DNA of 64,000 bases from Bathymodiolus brooksi (Eukaryota > Mollusca > Bivalvia > Mytilida > Modiolidae): positions 97,679,689 to 97,743,688 of the forward strand of contig OY804578.1 in assembly GCA_963680875.1 (NCBI GenBank), given 5' to 3'. The translations under genes were made by a program, and so were the position numbers. The notes under the pieces were generated by a model that was not told where the DNA came from, searched no databases, and saw nothing but the letters and a program-made list of their open reading frames with translations. Every line of letters begins with the position of its first letter. Position 1 is the stretch's first letter. Shown piece by piece: positions 36,066 to 48,476 of the stretch.

Positions 36066-37029
36066 ACTAATATAACAATACTCTTGCTTGTAAATTGGTT
36101 CGTATTTATTTTTTATCATGTCTGAATATTTCAGCACTAAGTACCCGAGTTCACCCCGATCTTTAGTTTTCTTTGTAGTGTTTTACAGATTATTGTTGCA
36201 GTTGGTCCTTTTGTCTTTTTTTGACCATTGTAGTCCGTCCTTCGAGTTGTGGCTTCTGATTACCCCTTTGGTATCTTAAAACTTTTCTTATGATAGTTCG
36301 TATAAATTGAGGAATCGTTTAATAAATATTTAAATTACTGGAATACAATTAGTACAAATCACGGTCTTGTTTTCGGACATACATTCATGGTAGTCGGCTA
36401 TATCATCACGTAAACACTGAATAAGTAGGTATCACTGACCACGACGACTCTGTGTGGAATACAATGTAGTTAAAGAGAACGAATACAGAAGTATACAGAA
36501 GTAAGAAATATGACGTCAATAATCTTATAATAGATAATGTTTGTCTTATTCCCATTATTCATTACAGACATTTTTGATTGCTAGTCTTAAATAATTAACA
36601 CAAGCATGCATGTATACAGTGATGCATTCCTAAGCGCCTTATTGTACACAACCCCACAATTATTTGTTTTTGTCTGACCTACCAGGACGTAAACTGTATT
36701 GCAAGATAAACAAAGCATTCACATATGATTGATAGTTATTATTATAAGCTGGACTTATTTTAGTTATTTAGATCCATTTTTTTTTGTAAATTTATTTTTA
36801 TCTGTCTTTCTTTTGCAAATAGTTTCCATTACTCTTTTTAAAACACTAGTTTAACCCCGCCACTTTTTATCGCAGTACCTGTACCAAGCCAGGAAAGTTA
36901 GCAGTCATGTATATGTGTGTTAGGGGTATAGATTTGGCCTCTTTCTAAGAGTTATGGATTGGATTATGGAACTGGTCCGATAGTGTAGTATGTTTTGTTT
37001 GTTTTTCATTTAATTAATTACTGGTAATA
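36066..37029. other. No gene recognised
   Basis: AT-rich intronic sequence. No frame or repeat worth naming. Confidence 0.6.
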
Positions 37030-37235
37030 TATGGGTTATGGTTATGGTTTTAAATGCCACTTTCAGCAATATTTCAGTTATATCGTGGCGTCAGTTTCAT
37101 TGATGGAGGAAACCAGGGTACCCGGAAAAAACAACTTCCTACCGCAAGTTACTGACAAACTTTATCACATAATGTTGTATCGAGTACACCTCGCCTTAGT
37201 GGGAATCGAACTCACAACTTTCCATTTTCAGTCAA
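37030..37235 (-). mobile_element. SINE, reverse orientation
   Basis: Reverse complement of tail (GCCACTTTCAGCAATATTTC then AGTTATATCGTGGCG), body (accgcaagttactgacaaac) and B-box (GGGAATCGAACTCACAAC). Confidence 0.85.
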
Positions 37236-37262
37236 ACAATGATGGAATGGCATGCATTTTTA

Positions 37263-38640
37263 TTAGAAGTAGTAGAAATAGAAATAAGTTTATTAACCAA
37301 ATCAGGGCCCCAGGACTGCATATACAAATAACAATTATGATTGATACACAACAACAATACATCAAACTAAATGTTCGTGGTGAAATATGAATAATTGTGG
37401 TGCAGACACACTCGGGCAGGAAAAGAGATATATGCACATAAACGTACATACACTTACTCACATATATATGAGGGGAGGGGGGGATGAGAGAGAACATATA
37501 CATATATCAGGTGATTCATCACCAATCTGCAAGAGACACCCTGAGTCGATGCTAAAAGGAATTAAGTCCTACTTGTGTCTAGTGCAGACTGGCCATGTTG
37601 ATATAGAAGAATTTCGATGTGGAAGGAAAGGGGAGAGACACACAACATGTAATATTGTTTGGAACATGGAAAGGGATCATAGCTTTTGGATAACCAGCAG
37701 CGAGCATCAAGGGACGATGCCAAAAAGAATATTTTCTTTCTCATGCTCAATGCAGGTCATCCAGTTTGCAGATCTCCAATTCCATTTAATCAAATAGTTG
37801 TTGATAAAAGATATTGACAAAGATATCTGAGTATAATTGGGTCTTCATTATTTAAGATCCATATGAGTTTACATTTGTCATCTAAATTTTGAAAAATTTG
37901 ACACTCAAATGTCAAATATGTAGTAAAAAATTTCCCTATGGTTTGCATGGCAAGTACAATGAAGTAAATAATGGATCTCATCTTCTACCTGACCCGAAGT
38001 GCACCTGCAGCAGATTCGGTTTTCCCGGAGAGTACCCTGGTACCTTCCTATTTCTATTTGTAATTTGTGAGCTGATATTCTCAATTTGGACAACCTTCTT
38101 CTCTGCTCAAAATTTTTAATGATTGACAAATAATTTTCATATCCAAAATTGGTTTTTATTTTTAAATGAGTTCTTAATTTTCCCTCTTTCAGTGAATGGG
38201 CTTGTTTTGTCCACAATTCCAAATAGTGTTGTTTTACAATTTTATTGCATTTATATTTAAAGGTTGATGTTTTGTCTGTCAAGAAATTAGTTAAGCTTGG
38301 CATATTTTGCAAATTATGTTTTACAGAGCCATACCATGATGGTTGCTTGCCTTCATATAAATTTTTAGTACATTTATATGCAACTTTAAGAAGTGGGAAA
38401 GATGAATCCAAATTTTCAAGTCTATGCCAAAATCTGAAAATTTGCTTTAATATATCGAAATGAAGAGGGAACCGGCCTAGTTCTGACTGTACTGCAAGAT
38501 TTGTGCTTTTTTTATGCACTCCTAAAAGAAATTTACAGAACTTCAAGTGTAACTTTTCACAATGTAGTTTAGAAAAAATTTGGTCTATTGGAATGTTTCC
38601 ATTTCTAAACCGTGAAGTAGTAGTATATTACCATACTATT
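37263..38640 (-). pseudogene. 5'-truncated LINE: C-terminal coding part plus 3' UTR
   Basis: A 213-codon - strand frame (37905-38546) matches the C-terminal part of the broken + strand LINE. It has L-R-I-S-A-H-K-L-Q-I-E-I-G-R-Y followed by a Cys/His cluster (R-I-C-C-R-C ... E-I-H-Y-L-L-H-C-T-C-H). Homology seems to continue to about 38640 without the catalytic palm. The 3' side (37263-37790) is the UTR, repeated at 33205-33606. Loss of everything upstream of the C-terminus is typical 5' truncation. Confidence 0.8.
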
Positions 38641-38649
38641 GACCTTTAA

Positions 38650-39139
38650 CTTGTTTTATATTTGTGTTAATCCTAGCCTATAATTCAGTGTTCGTAAAAA
38701 AAAGATAGAACCGAGTCCAAATGAAAACAAAAACAACATATTATGGCTTAACTCGAATATTTATAGTATAATAGAATTCGGATAATATATTCTTGCCAAT
38801 ATATTTCTTAAGTTCAAAATATATCGGACAAATTCAATAAACAGGATAAGGTTTGACATGTTGCATGAAATACATTACTATCATAATGGTTTCCGTTGTC
38901 ACAGGTAATATGGATTACAGAAGGGGGCTTGCTTGGTCATCATCAGCAGACGACATTCATTTGACATTATTGTTTACGTTGAAAATCTTTTCAGTCTTTG
39001 AAAATGACATTTGCTGCCAGCATGATTGAATAATTGCCATGATATATTAAGTCAACTATATTTATCAATGTTGATTCTATATATAACAATCAATGGGTGT
39101 ATAAAATAGAGTTTTGATTGGCTTACAGTCAAAGAATTA
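38650..39139. other. No gene recognised
   Basis: AT-rich intron sequence without a clear repeat. Confidence 0.6.
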
Positions 39140-39330
39140 CGTAAGTGAGTTCGAACCCCACTCAGGCGAGGTGTACTCGATACAACATTATGTGATAAAG
39201 TTTGTCAGTGACTTGCGGCAGGTCGGTGGTTTTCTCCGGGTACTCCGGTTTCCTCCACCACTACAACAAATCGACTCGATATAACTGAAATATTGTTGAA
39301 AGTGGAATTTGAACACCATGACACTAACCC
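39140..39330 (+). mobile_element. SINE
   Basis: B-box (GTGAGTTCGAACCCC), body (cgatacaacattatgtgata, gtcagtgacttgcggcagg) and tail (TGAAATATTGTTGAAAGTGG). The A-box part is missing. Confidence 0.85.
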
Positions 39331-39479
39331 AAAGAATTACGAAACATTTTTTATGATTTTCCTCGCTGTATTCCAGATTTGTGTGATATTTACGGACTAG
39401 TTTTCAAGTGATTCTGGGTCCCGTTTTCGGGAACAGTGTATAGAACAGTCCATATGATGATAGTACTTTGCTTCAGTGA

Positions 39480-40490
39480 CATTTTATTTTTCTATTTTAT
39501 TTTATTAATGCACACAAGTAACCCATTTGGGTTTTAGCATTACAATTTATATAATATAATATAATACTTTTTTAATGCTCTTTTATACCCTTATAGGGTT
39601 GACGGCATAAAACAAACATACAAACATGGATATATATACATATACAAACATGAACATACAAATCAATCATACATTAAAACAAACATAATAATTATGCAGC
39701 TATATACATGTACAGACAAGACAAAAAAAGCATACATGACTACATAAAAAAAATACAATAACATTAACTGCGACTGTGATGAGTCTCCCTCTCTCAGTTC
39801 TAATGACTGTCTTATTGACAAACATGTAAACTGTAAAAAATGCATGTATATATATTTTTTTCATTTGTACCCATAATATTTATGGATTTTTGCGATTTTT
39901 CTGCATTAAAAGAAAGTGAATAGAAATATGCATGATAAATTGCGACTTTCCTTTGGCGTTATATAAAAATGTCGACATCACACTCCTGAAAAATATTGTT
40001 GGATTCCCAGAATACAGTGGGCACACCTCTCCTATTCCAGAAATAAAATAATTGTCAATGCCGATTTTTGACCTTGGTTATTATTTTCTATGTCTACTAC
40101 CAACATTGTTTTTAGATTTTATTCTGACATAGGGAAAACAAATTCAGCCTGGGATCAAAATAAATGCCTGTCATTTCGATGTATACCAGTACACATCTGT
40201 AATAATTACATGGGACAACCACAGGTGTCAAAATACCCATTGAAATAATAATAGCTTTATTTGCACTGTAAGCTACACAGATCTATATAAGGATATAATG
40301 GCTACAGATAATTGGAACATTACATAAATCAAGCAAAGACATAATCTGAAACATAATACTAAAATAACACCGCATATTTATACACATATAGACTTGTGGA
40401 GTCAAGATCCTAACGTCCTCTAAAGACTTGTTGGTCAGTAATCGGATATATTACACTTTACATTTTTATTTTCCCTATTTGTCTTTGTTA
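39480..40490. other. No gene; possible LINE 3' remnants
   Basis: 39490-39620 ('ttttattaatgcacacaagt' then 'aacccatttgggttttagca') and 40240-40330 ('aatagctttatttgcactgta') have the look of - strand LINE 3' ends. No coding sequence is attached and I cannot prove it. The rest is AT-rich. Confidence 0.35.
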
Positions 40491-40494
40491 GCGC

Positions 40495-40750
40495 AGCCGG
40501 TCACTATTTTCGTATATGGACCGGTAGTATATGGACCGGCCAGGTACCTGCATTACTTTAGATAAAAAGTATAATATAGCAAATAGTTCATGTCACTTTG
40601 GGTCATATGGCAGTATATGGACCAGTCCGTCACCAAAAAAATATTATATGGACCTCAGAAGTATGGCAGTATATGGACCGGTCCGTCACCAAAAATGACC
40701 CTCAGTGCCATGAACTATTTGCTATTTAAAATATATGTAATACCGGTATG
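40495..40750. repeat. Foldback repeat with GGACCGGTCCG motifs
   Basis: CAGTATATGGACCGGTCCGT then CACCAAAAA recurs at about 40611 and 40669. ATAGCAAATAGTTCATGTCA (40577) and TGCCATGAACTATTTGCTAT (40709) are inverted copies enclosing it. No gene. Confidence 0.75.
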
Positions 40751-40769
40751 TTTTAGACTATTTGCACAT

Positions 40770-42385
40770 TCTAAAATTATAGTTTTAGCAGTTATTTCCA
40801 TCTAAGGCAGACAAAAGGGTCCTCTCTTATGCAAAGTTCAATGAAAATAACATACATGTATATATTTTTTTCTCATAATCTGTTCAAAATTTTAATGTTG
40901 TAACAACTTGTGATTTTTCTATTTGCTATAAAATGATGGATATAGATTTAGATATAATAAATACAAATGTATGATGATAAAGCTTACAAGTATCCTTATC
41001 CACTCGATCAAACTCCGCCATCTTAGGGTTTCACTTCCACTTGATATTCTGTTGGAGTGGTGACTGAATCCAACACGAACTATGTGGGTTCCCGGAATGT
41101 GAAACAAGTTTATAGATTATACAAATAACAAGTTACTTTTGAAGTTTTAAATTAGGGGCCAAATGAAACTTTGATTATTACAATGTACATACTCACACCC
41201 TACAACCGGCTATCTGGACAACAGATGCTATCGGGAACTCAGATCATATCTATACGTCACACGGAATGACAGGTAGGAATTTCTTTGACATTTTTCTTCC
41301 ATTTTATCTACTTTTTGGATTTTAAATTCATGTCTGATTTGTTGCACTACAAATGAGAAATTTGCATACCAAATATGACAGCATAAGTTTTAATATTTAG
41401 TAAGTTTTCAATCAATGAAGATAGAATTTGACATTTTCAACAGAGAATTCTTCAGAACATTAATGTTTTCTCTAAAATTACAAAAGAAAGCACAAGTTTC
41501 TATCATATACATGAAACATATAGTGTTTCTTCTACCTTCCTTGCAACGTAGAGAAAAAACTGCATTGTTTATATTCAACTACAAAATAGGCCAATGAACA
41601 GAACTGATAACCAAACATTGCTTTTAACATTTGCTTACAGTTGTGCAGATAATACATCACTTTCAATTCGTCAGATCTGTCAGCACTCATAGCATCGTTG
41701 ACATTGACATGATAACAAAAACAACACAACACGCTAAATGTGAACACAAAAATGAACCCCTTATATTTTTTTTTTCAAACACACAGACCTATAAACGTTT
41801 GAAAATTGTGTTCTACTTTCTTTTCATTCCTCCGCAAAATCGCATTCCTTTAGTGTGCATTTGGGGATTAAAAATTTTACAATTGTGCGCAAAATTTAGT
41901 ACATTTCCGTTCATTTTAATGTAGGAAATCCATGTACATGTACGATAGATAATACATGTAGTATATATGTCATTTGCTGAATGAGGTGGATGGATCGTGC
42001 TGGACGGAGCTAGCTGTGGGACCGTAACTCTTATTGTCTTTTTTTATGCCCATAGTCTATAGCTACGGTTCCTCTGAGCACTACTATGGTTATTTTTGTG
42101 ACCATAGATTATGCTCACAAAAAGACCACAAGAGATGCGGTTCCGCAGTAATGGACGGAGAGTGATCAGTCGTGGACGTTTACAGAAATGTAATAAAAAG
42201 TTGCGCGAAAATTGAAAGAAACTTCCGCGATGGTCTGCAAAATTGATTGTTTTCCATGATCGTCTGTTGTAAAATGTTGAAATTCTTTCTAACCTAAAAC
42301 AATGACATCTTTTTTTTTTTCCATTGTTTGACAGGGCTGTTTCACGAAACATTATATATACAATTAAATGTACATGTATTTTCAG
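40770..42385. other. No gene recognised
   Basis: Intronic. Frames of 60-155 codons occur on both strands (for example 42044-42511 on the -), but the latter overlaps the SLC6 exon and lacks any domain. Confidence 0.55.
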
Positions 42386-42627
42386 ATGGAAAGACTTGCA
42401 GATCCTCAAGTATGGTTGGATGCAGCAACACAGATTTTCTATTCGTTTGGTCTCGGATTTGGAGGACTTATAGCTTTCTCTAGTTATAATCCGAAAAATA
42501 ACAATTGTCAAAGGGACGCAATTATCGTGGCACTGACGAACTGGTTTACTGCTATATTTTCTTCTGTTGTTATCTTCGCAGTGTTAGGATTTAAAGCAAC
42601 TCTTATGTTTGAAACATGCCAAGACAG
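42386..42627 (+). CDS. SLC6 transporter exon: TM6 and TM7
   Basis: Acceptor TGTATTTTCAG, donor CAG|GTAAAT; 80 codons plus two bases. It follows directly on the L-F-T-P-K end of the previous exon. It encodes the D-P-Q-V-W-L-D-A-A-T-Q-I-F-Y-S lead into TM6, the unwound TM6 segment (F-G-L-G-F-G-G-L-I-A-F-S-S-Y-N) that binds substrate and ions in this family, the N-N-C segment, and TM7 (W-F-T-A-I-F-S-S-V-V-I-F-A-V-L-G-F). The wording of TM6 and TM7 resembles SLC6A15-20 more than neurotransmitter carriers. Confidence 0.94.
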
Positions 42628-42689
42628 GTAAATTTAACATACGTTTAATAGGACAAAAAGGAAACTTTTGGCCAGAGATTTAGACTTCG

Positions 42690-42930
42690 TCCTAGGGACC
42701 GTCGTGGTAGTTGGATTTAAAACTACAATCAGTGCCTATCGTCGTGCTAACGACGTTGTGAATTCGAGTCCGTCTCGGGCGAGGTGTACTTGATACAACA
42801 CTATGGATAAAGTTTGTCAGTAACTTGCGACAGGTCTGTGGTTTTTTCTGGGTACTCCGGTTCCCCCCACCAATAAAACTGACCGCCATGATATACTGAA
42901 CTATATTGTTGAAATCGGCATAAAATATTA
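42690..42930 (+). mobile_element. SINE
   Basis: The head (gggaccgtcgtggtagttgg) and B-box (GTGAATTCGAGTCCGTCTC), body (gtactt.gatacaacacta) and tail (gatatactgaactatattgttgaaa) are recognisable. It starts about 60 bp after the exon. Confidence 0.8.
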
Positions 42931-44465
42931 TACCCTCAAAGTGTGATTACGCCTCTAGACTCCACTACTCCACTCATCACCCATGCGTAGTGTTTTAGTT
43001 TAAACATATTTTATTGTCTTATAAATGTACAATTAGATTGGAAACAAGTTATATTAACTTAGTATATCTGCTCTATACAATAATGTTATATACATAAATA
43101 AGAAAATGACAGCAAGTTACATAATATAATAAATGTAGACATGAATATATTTGATAAAAAACAGAAGTAATGGGGGAAAAGGAGGGGGGAATAAGGGGAT
43201 TGATGTAGTGTATCCAGAGGGTGATCAATGAATTATATTAGACTTGTGTTGGATTCTTTGTGTCTGATTATTAATTCACTGTCTTAGTATGAAGGCTGAA
43301 ACTCTGGTTCTATTTGGCTAAAACAGATTTTAGCCTAAAAAGAAGAATTAGTTAATTTCAGTGTAATGCCAATATTATTGTTCAACACTGAATTAATTCT
43401 TTTTATCAAGAACTAGTGGTCTCCACAGGTCTAATAAAACTTTCAATTGGCAGGCCAAAAATTAAATATTTTATTAGGTAAGGTCAACTACAATGTACCT
43501 TTTATACCTTAGGATTACAGAGGCGTACGAGTGGATTAGAAAGTGGGGGTGCAAGCTTTTTAGTGGACTCGAAAATTGGGGGGGGGGGGGTCAAAAATTG
43601 TTGGTGGACTGGAAAAGGAGGTGGGAGAGTTGGGACAAGCTTTCAAAACTGACAAACAAAAAAGGTCATTCAAACATACCCTTTAATTTATATCTCTTAA
43701 TCTATTGATAAGGTTTGACTTTTCATGCTAAAATTTCAGCTTTTTAAAAAATATTTGCACAAGAAAGTGTGGGGCATGTTCAAATCTTAATCATTAAACT
43801 TCTCTATGAAATGGAACCAACCTGACAGAAAAGGTCCATAGGAAGAGGCAAACCAGATTTATATAAATTTTAATCCTCATTGGGGAGGGACTATTAGGAT
43901 GCCTTAAAGGGGAAATTAAGTACATCTTTTAAAATTTTCTTCTCAAGAACCAGCAATAGAAATTATACAATATGTGGTGTGCAGCATCATGAGATAATCA
44001 GTGTGTAGATTTACATCTATATACAAATGAAGGTCCCAGAACCTAAGGAATCTGAGTTTTAGGGTTCCAAAGTTCTAAAGTCTAAAACCCAGAAAAATAT
44101 ATTTTCTTAAGAACCAGTAATGGAAATGCAATTATAGATGTCATGAATCAACATTTTAATAAACAAATTCAAGCTTGCAAGACCTTGTGGTCTATGGGGT
44201 TCAAACAATACAACTTCTAAATCCTGCTTTTTAGTATAGAAAAGTTAGACTTTTGTAAAGGCCAAAGTTATCCTCAGTGGAAATTTGCTAAAGATGGTAA
44301 CATTTTTTTCTGTGCAGGGGAATTTTTAAGGGAGAATCTATATCATCTGCCAGATCCAAATAAAAATCTCTTTTTGAACCAAAAGTTATTACATTGTATT
44401 TTGGGGAGTTTTTAAAGGTTATCTGTGTCTTGTAACATGAATGCATTCGATCTTTTTATGATTTA
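42931..44465. other. No gene recognised
   Basis: It includes a G tract near 43580. The 71-codon frame at 43493-43708 crosses this G tract and is not supported. Confidence 0.55.
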
Positions 44466-44723
44466 GATACCAGAATGTAAGCAACAGCTAAGAACTATGA
44501 AATAATACATGCAGATACGAGATATTGCACACATTAAATCTGGACTGTAGCTTTATTACTCTCGGAGAGCCGTGCAAATAATCAACTACCTAGATAATGC
44601 ATATTGCATGGTTTTATGTTACAAATCATTTATACCATGGTTTTCCGAGTTAAAGGGTTAAACGATCCCACCCTTTGGATTTGATTTTTAACCGTTTTAA
44701 CTCGGAAAACCGTGGTATAAATA
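44466..44723 (-). mobile_element. MITE-like element with internal hairpin, copy 2
   Basis: Reverse-strand counterpart of 2989-3240, alignable along its full length. The hairpin arms CATTTATACCATGG and CCGTGGTATAAAT lie at its right end, 45 bp before the next SLC6 exon. Confidence 0.8.
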
Positions 44724-44767
44724 TTACTTAGCAAATCAGAATGATATTTTATGATTATATGTTACAG

Positions 44768-44939
44768 AAATATACAACAGATTCTTCACATGTACCCAGA
44801 TTTGAACCAAAGTATGATAAACAGAGACATATATCTACAAGAATATCAGACTAATACTTCATTACGAAGTTTACTATTTAATGAAACATTGATGGGCAAA
44901 AAGTTCTGGTTTTGTGATTTAAAAGATGATCTCAATAAG
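44768..44939 (+). CDS. SLC6 transporter exon: large extracellular loop EL4
   Basis: Acceptor TTATATGTTACAG; the first base completes an Arg codon and 57 codons follow; donor AAG|GTACCA, which is a weak site. The segment is hydrophilic, as expected for the loop between TM7 and TM8, with three N-glycosylation sequons (N-Q-S, N-T-S, N-E-T) and an F-W-F-C-D segment. In SLC6A18-20 proteins this loop is also long and variable. Placement rests mainly on the matching phases on both sides. Confidence 0.85.
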
Positions 44940-44999
44940 GTACCATTTAACATAAAACAGTATGTGTGTTAATCATTGTAATTTGTCAGATCAACAGTC

Positions 45000-45145
45000 C
45001 TCATGATGAGCACCGGTCTTCTGACCCAAGGCCAGTAAAAGTTTGTAAGGACCAGTAAATTTTTCAGTTTTTATTTAGATATATAAAAATAAATTCAAGA
45101 ATTTGATTCGGACCAGTAAATTCAAATTTTCATTTCGAGGACTGA
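45000..45145 (+). repeat. Dispersed repeat, copy 1 (GACCAGTAAATTTTTCAG family)
   Basis: 'ccagtaaatttttcagtttttatttagatatata' through 'caaattttcatttcgaggactg' recurs at 47245-47345 (+) and in reverse around 59930-60240. No coding sequence. Confidence 0.75.
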
Positions 45146-45334
45146 TCAATAATTATGGAAGGTTCTGCCATGACAACATTATATTCTATAATTTGATTGG
45201 TCTAATTCTCATTGCTATTTTTTTTTTATTCATATGACAAGTCTTAGATTCTTGTTTCTAAAATGTGTAATTTCTATTAAATAAGAAATTGAATGTTTAA
45301 TTATTGCACTCTGTGGCATTTTTGGGCAAAATTA

Positions 45335-45520
45335 ACAGCTCTGTTAGTTGTGAGTTCAAATCCCACTACTGGATACAACATTATGTAATAAAGTTCGTCA
45401 GTGACTAGCAACAGGTTGGTGGTTTTCTTTGGGTACTCCAGTTTTCTCCACCGATAAAACTTATTGCGAAAATGAAATGTTGTTGAAAGTGGCATTAAGC
45501 ACCATAACACATAACCCTAA
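45335..45520 (+). mobile_element. SINE
   Basis: B-box-like GTGAGTTCAAATCCC, body (ggatacaacattatgtaata, cgtcagtgactagcaacagg) and tail (TGAAATGTTGTTGAAAGTGG then CATTAAGCACC). Confidence 0.8.
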
Positions 45521-45639
45521 TCCTCAAATAGAAATTACAAGTTTCCCAAATAAGAATTTAAGACTTTTCATAATAAAAATAGCAAAAATAGAAATGAGAA
45601 TTATAATTTAATGTTGTCATTATGATATTATTTCCTTCA

Positions 45640-46190
45640 TTAAATAACATACATTTACATGTAATATATCAAAAGACCTATAAACATTATAAATATGCAA
45701 GTTGTCAAACCTATGAACTATACATGTAATATGTAAGACCTATATATGACCTATATTTACCTAAAATAGAATATTCATTATACTGATGTATTTATATGTA
45801 AGTAATCAGACCTGTACCCTGTATTTATATGCAAATTATCAGATCTTTAACCTGTATTTACATATAATTTGTCTGATCTTACATGTGCAATTACATGCAA
45901 GTTGTCAGACCTATGAACAATATTTACATGTAATTTATCAGATCTATAATTTTTATTCACATGTAATTTATTTTTGATCCATAAACTAATTCAATTACAC
46001 GTACATGCAAGTTGTCAGATCTACAAGCAAGATTTTTTTACATGTAATTTGTTACACATATTATAACTTAAATTTATATGTAATCTGTTATACCTATAAC
46101 TTTTCTTAGCCACATGTAATTTATCAAACATATAAGCTGAATTTACATGTAATTTATCACATCTATGACCTATATTTGCATGAAAACTGT
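45640..46190 (+). repeat. Degenerate minisatellite (TTTACATGTAATTTATCAGA)
   Basis: About 15 imperfect units of 35-45 bp around 'tacatgtaatttatcagatctat.acc'. A Y/L-rich 63-codon frame at 45786-45977 is a reading of this repeat. Confidence 0.75.
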
Positions 46191-47244
46191 GTCAAACAAC
46201 AGCTGGTTATGCCATTATATTAGATATAGACATACATTCTACAAGGGCACACAAAGTGTCCTCAGGACTGGACGAGGTAAATAATTACCTTGTAACTCAT
46301 TGCATGCAAAAATGAAAGACTTACTTGTTAAGTGTGTTCATTTGTAACCAGTGGCAAACCATTTTCCGATCTTTTACATGATGTCTCTCACACTGAAAGC
46401 ATCTTCCCATATATCACAGTGTCATTACTAATAGTTCATATTTCTATATGTCAATATAGTGTCACTGTTTTACTTAGTACATCCCGGTTTTTAGTACATT
46501 CTGGGTACATGTAATTGATTTTAAGCCTGTTCTCACCATGAATGATTGTATAGTTTGACACCAAGTGAGCAATATTTCAGCCATATCATGACAAGAACGA
46601 GTTACTTTTGTCGAGATGATGATGACGTCTGCTTTGTACAAGAGCAATGTACTTTCTTACATTTTTATAGTGTTACCTCTCTGGGAAAAAAAACCAGTCC
46701 ACAGGTAGACATGTTGCTCCAATCGAACACAATAAGTAAGAAAGGATATGGATGCACATGTAAATAAACATCAGAGACTATCCAACATTACACTTTGGTA
46801 GACACAAATTAAAGTACAAAAAAAAATGTAAATGAACAGCACTATTGCTGTCATGAAAATGATCCTGCATTGACCTTAAACAACAAACAATTCATGATTT
46901 ATCCCTTCATGGACCACAAGGTGTGAATACTGTACAGTTAATAAGACCGTTAAAATATCTTGTTAGAAATATGATAAACAAAAAATTGGACTCTAAATAT
47001 TATTAAAACATGAATAAACAAATTACAAACTGTCAAATGAAAAGCTGCAATGGTCTGCCATGTATCATTATGGTGCTTATCATTATTCATTTAGTCCCCC
47101 TCTTATATGGCTGTCCCATCTCCAATGAAAAAGTAGTCTTGGGGTCTATAAATGAGGCAGTCTTTCTTGATGAGGTGGACAGTTTATTAGTATTTTACTA
47201 TCTAAATGCATCTGAAATTTATCTGAAACTCAATCCTTCAGCCC
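46191..47244. other. No gene recognised; SINE fragment at 46545-46750
   Basis: 46545-46610 ('gtttgacaccaagtgagcaatatttcagccatatc') matches the second SINE family's body on the - strand. The 81-codon frame at 47010-47255 has a hydrophobic stretch near residue 20, but its end lies in the dispersed repeat at 47245. It is not accepted as a gene. Confidence 0.5.
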
Positions 47245-47350
47245 AAGACCGGTAAATTTTTCAGCTTTTATTTAGATATACATAAGAATAAATTCAAGAA
47301 TTTGATTTGGACTAGTCAATTCAAATTTTCATTTCGAGGACTGGATAATA
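47245..47350 (+). repeat. Dispersed repeat, copy 2 (GACCGGTAAATTTTTCAG family)
   Basis: Same order of words as 45000-45145, with about 10% visible differences. Confidence 0.75.
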
Positions 47351-47659
47351 TGGGTGGCCTTTGATGGGAGTAGTCTTACATTGTATCAGAGGGGGGCTAC
47401 TGTACTTCACAACTACAGTGTGGAGAGTTGTGTAACCTAGACTTTAGGGTGAGATATCTGGTGATCATTGAATGAATGTAGCCATGATAGTAGGGTAGTT
47501 AGGTTTACATCTACCTATCCAATAGTGCCTAACAATACTAAGCTTTTAAGATATAAAGAACAGATTTTTAACAAGCACTATCAGAATATCCAAGACAATT
47601 TGTTTTGTAAAACAAGTGTATTAAGGTCCTTCTGATTATAACCATGTGTTTCTATTTAG

Positions 47660-47867
47660 GCTGCAGAAGGTACAGGACTAGCTTTTGTCGTGTTTACCCA
47701 GGCAATTGTGGAATTTGGTCCTTCAGCACCATTCTGGTCCATCATATTCTTTTTAATGTTATTGTCGCTTGGTATAGGCAGCGAGTTTGGGACATTAGAA
47801 GGAGTCACAACATCAATTTACGACATAAAGGGAGTGCCCATTCTACAGAAGAAATGGTTGGTCTCAG
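47660..47867 (+). CDS. SLC6 transporter exon: end of EL4 and TM8
   Basis: Acceptor GTTTCTATTTAG, donor CAG|GTAATT; 69 codons plus one base. It encodes [14 protein letters not shown], the highly conserved EL4b segment, then TM8 ([20 protein letters not shown]). The L-G-I-G-S tract corresponds to the TM8 region that contributes to the Na2 site in LeuT-fold carriers; the Ser is kept, the residue before it is Gly. The exon continues with [11 protein letters not shown] and a short intracellular loop before TM9. Confidence 0.94.
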
Positions 47868-47944
47868 GTAATTATTTATTTTATATTAATAATCAATGTT
47901 GATTTTATAGCTTTATGAATATGAAAATATATAATGTTTTTTGC

Positions 47945-48085
47945 GTGAAAGAATTTCTTGGTGCAATGTCAAGAATTTCTTGGTGCAATGTCGCATCAAG
48001 GGTGAAGCCTTACATGTGAGATGCAATGAATTTCTTGGCACAATGTCACATCAAGGGTGAAGCCTTACATGTGAGATGCAATGAG
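47945..48085 (+). repeat. Short tandem repeats (GAATTTCTTGGTGCAATGTC)
   Basis: 'aagaatttcttggtgcaatgtc' is repeated with a 22-bp period, then a longer unit (about 60 bp, 'gcatcaagggtgaagccttacatgtgagatgcaatga') is repeated twice. Confidence 0.85.
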
Positions 48086-48220
48086 AAATCCATTTCAAGC
48101 AACACATCAATGGTGGAATATTTATCGAAGATTTGTCAAGGTGACGTCATCGACATCAAAATAACATCACATTATGACACATAGAAATCAATGATGATAT
48201 GTTTGTATCATGTTTGTTGC

Positions 48221-48430
48221 TTGATAACAGATACAGATGTGTGGTTTTCTCCAGGCATTCTGGTCTTGATAACAGATACAGATGTGTGGTTTTCTCCAGG
48301 CATTCTGGTCTTGATAACAGATACAGATGTGTGGTTTTCTCCAGGCATTCTGGTTTCCTCCATCCAACAAAACTGACTGCCACGATATAACTGAAATATT
48401 GTTGAAAGTGGCATTTAACACCATAACCTT
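48221..48430 (+). mobile_element. SINE with 45-bp internal triplication
   Basis: A 45-bp unit (TTGATAACAGATACAGATGT then GTGGTTTTCTCCAGGCATTC TGGTC) occurs at 48221, 48266 and 48311, followed by the SINE tail (ACTGAAATATTGTTGAAAGT then GGCATTTAACACC). The repeated block is part of the SINE body. 45 is a multiple of 3, so all frames look repetitive and open. Confidence 0.85.
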
Positions 48431-48476
48431 TGAAGGAGTAGAGATGGTGTTGATTGATCGGTAGTTTAATAGAATA

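Noticed and set aside
42044..42511. 155-codon - strand frame
   Set aside because: It is the antisense shadow of the well-supported TM6-TM7 exon and its flank.
47010..47255. 81-codon frame with a hydrophobic segment, possibly a small membrane protein
   Set aside because: Its last residues come from a dispersed repeat also present at 45000, it lies inside an SLC6 intron, and nothing supports splicing or conservation.
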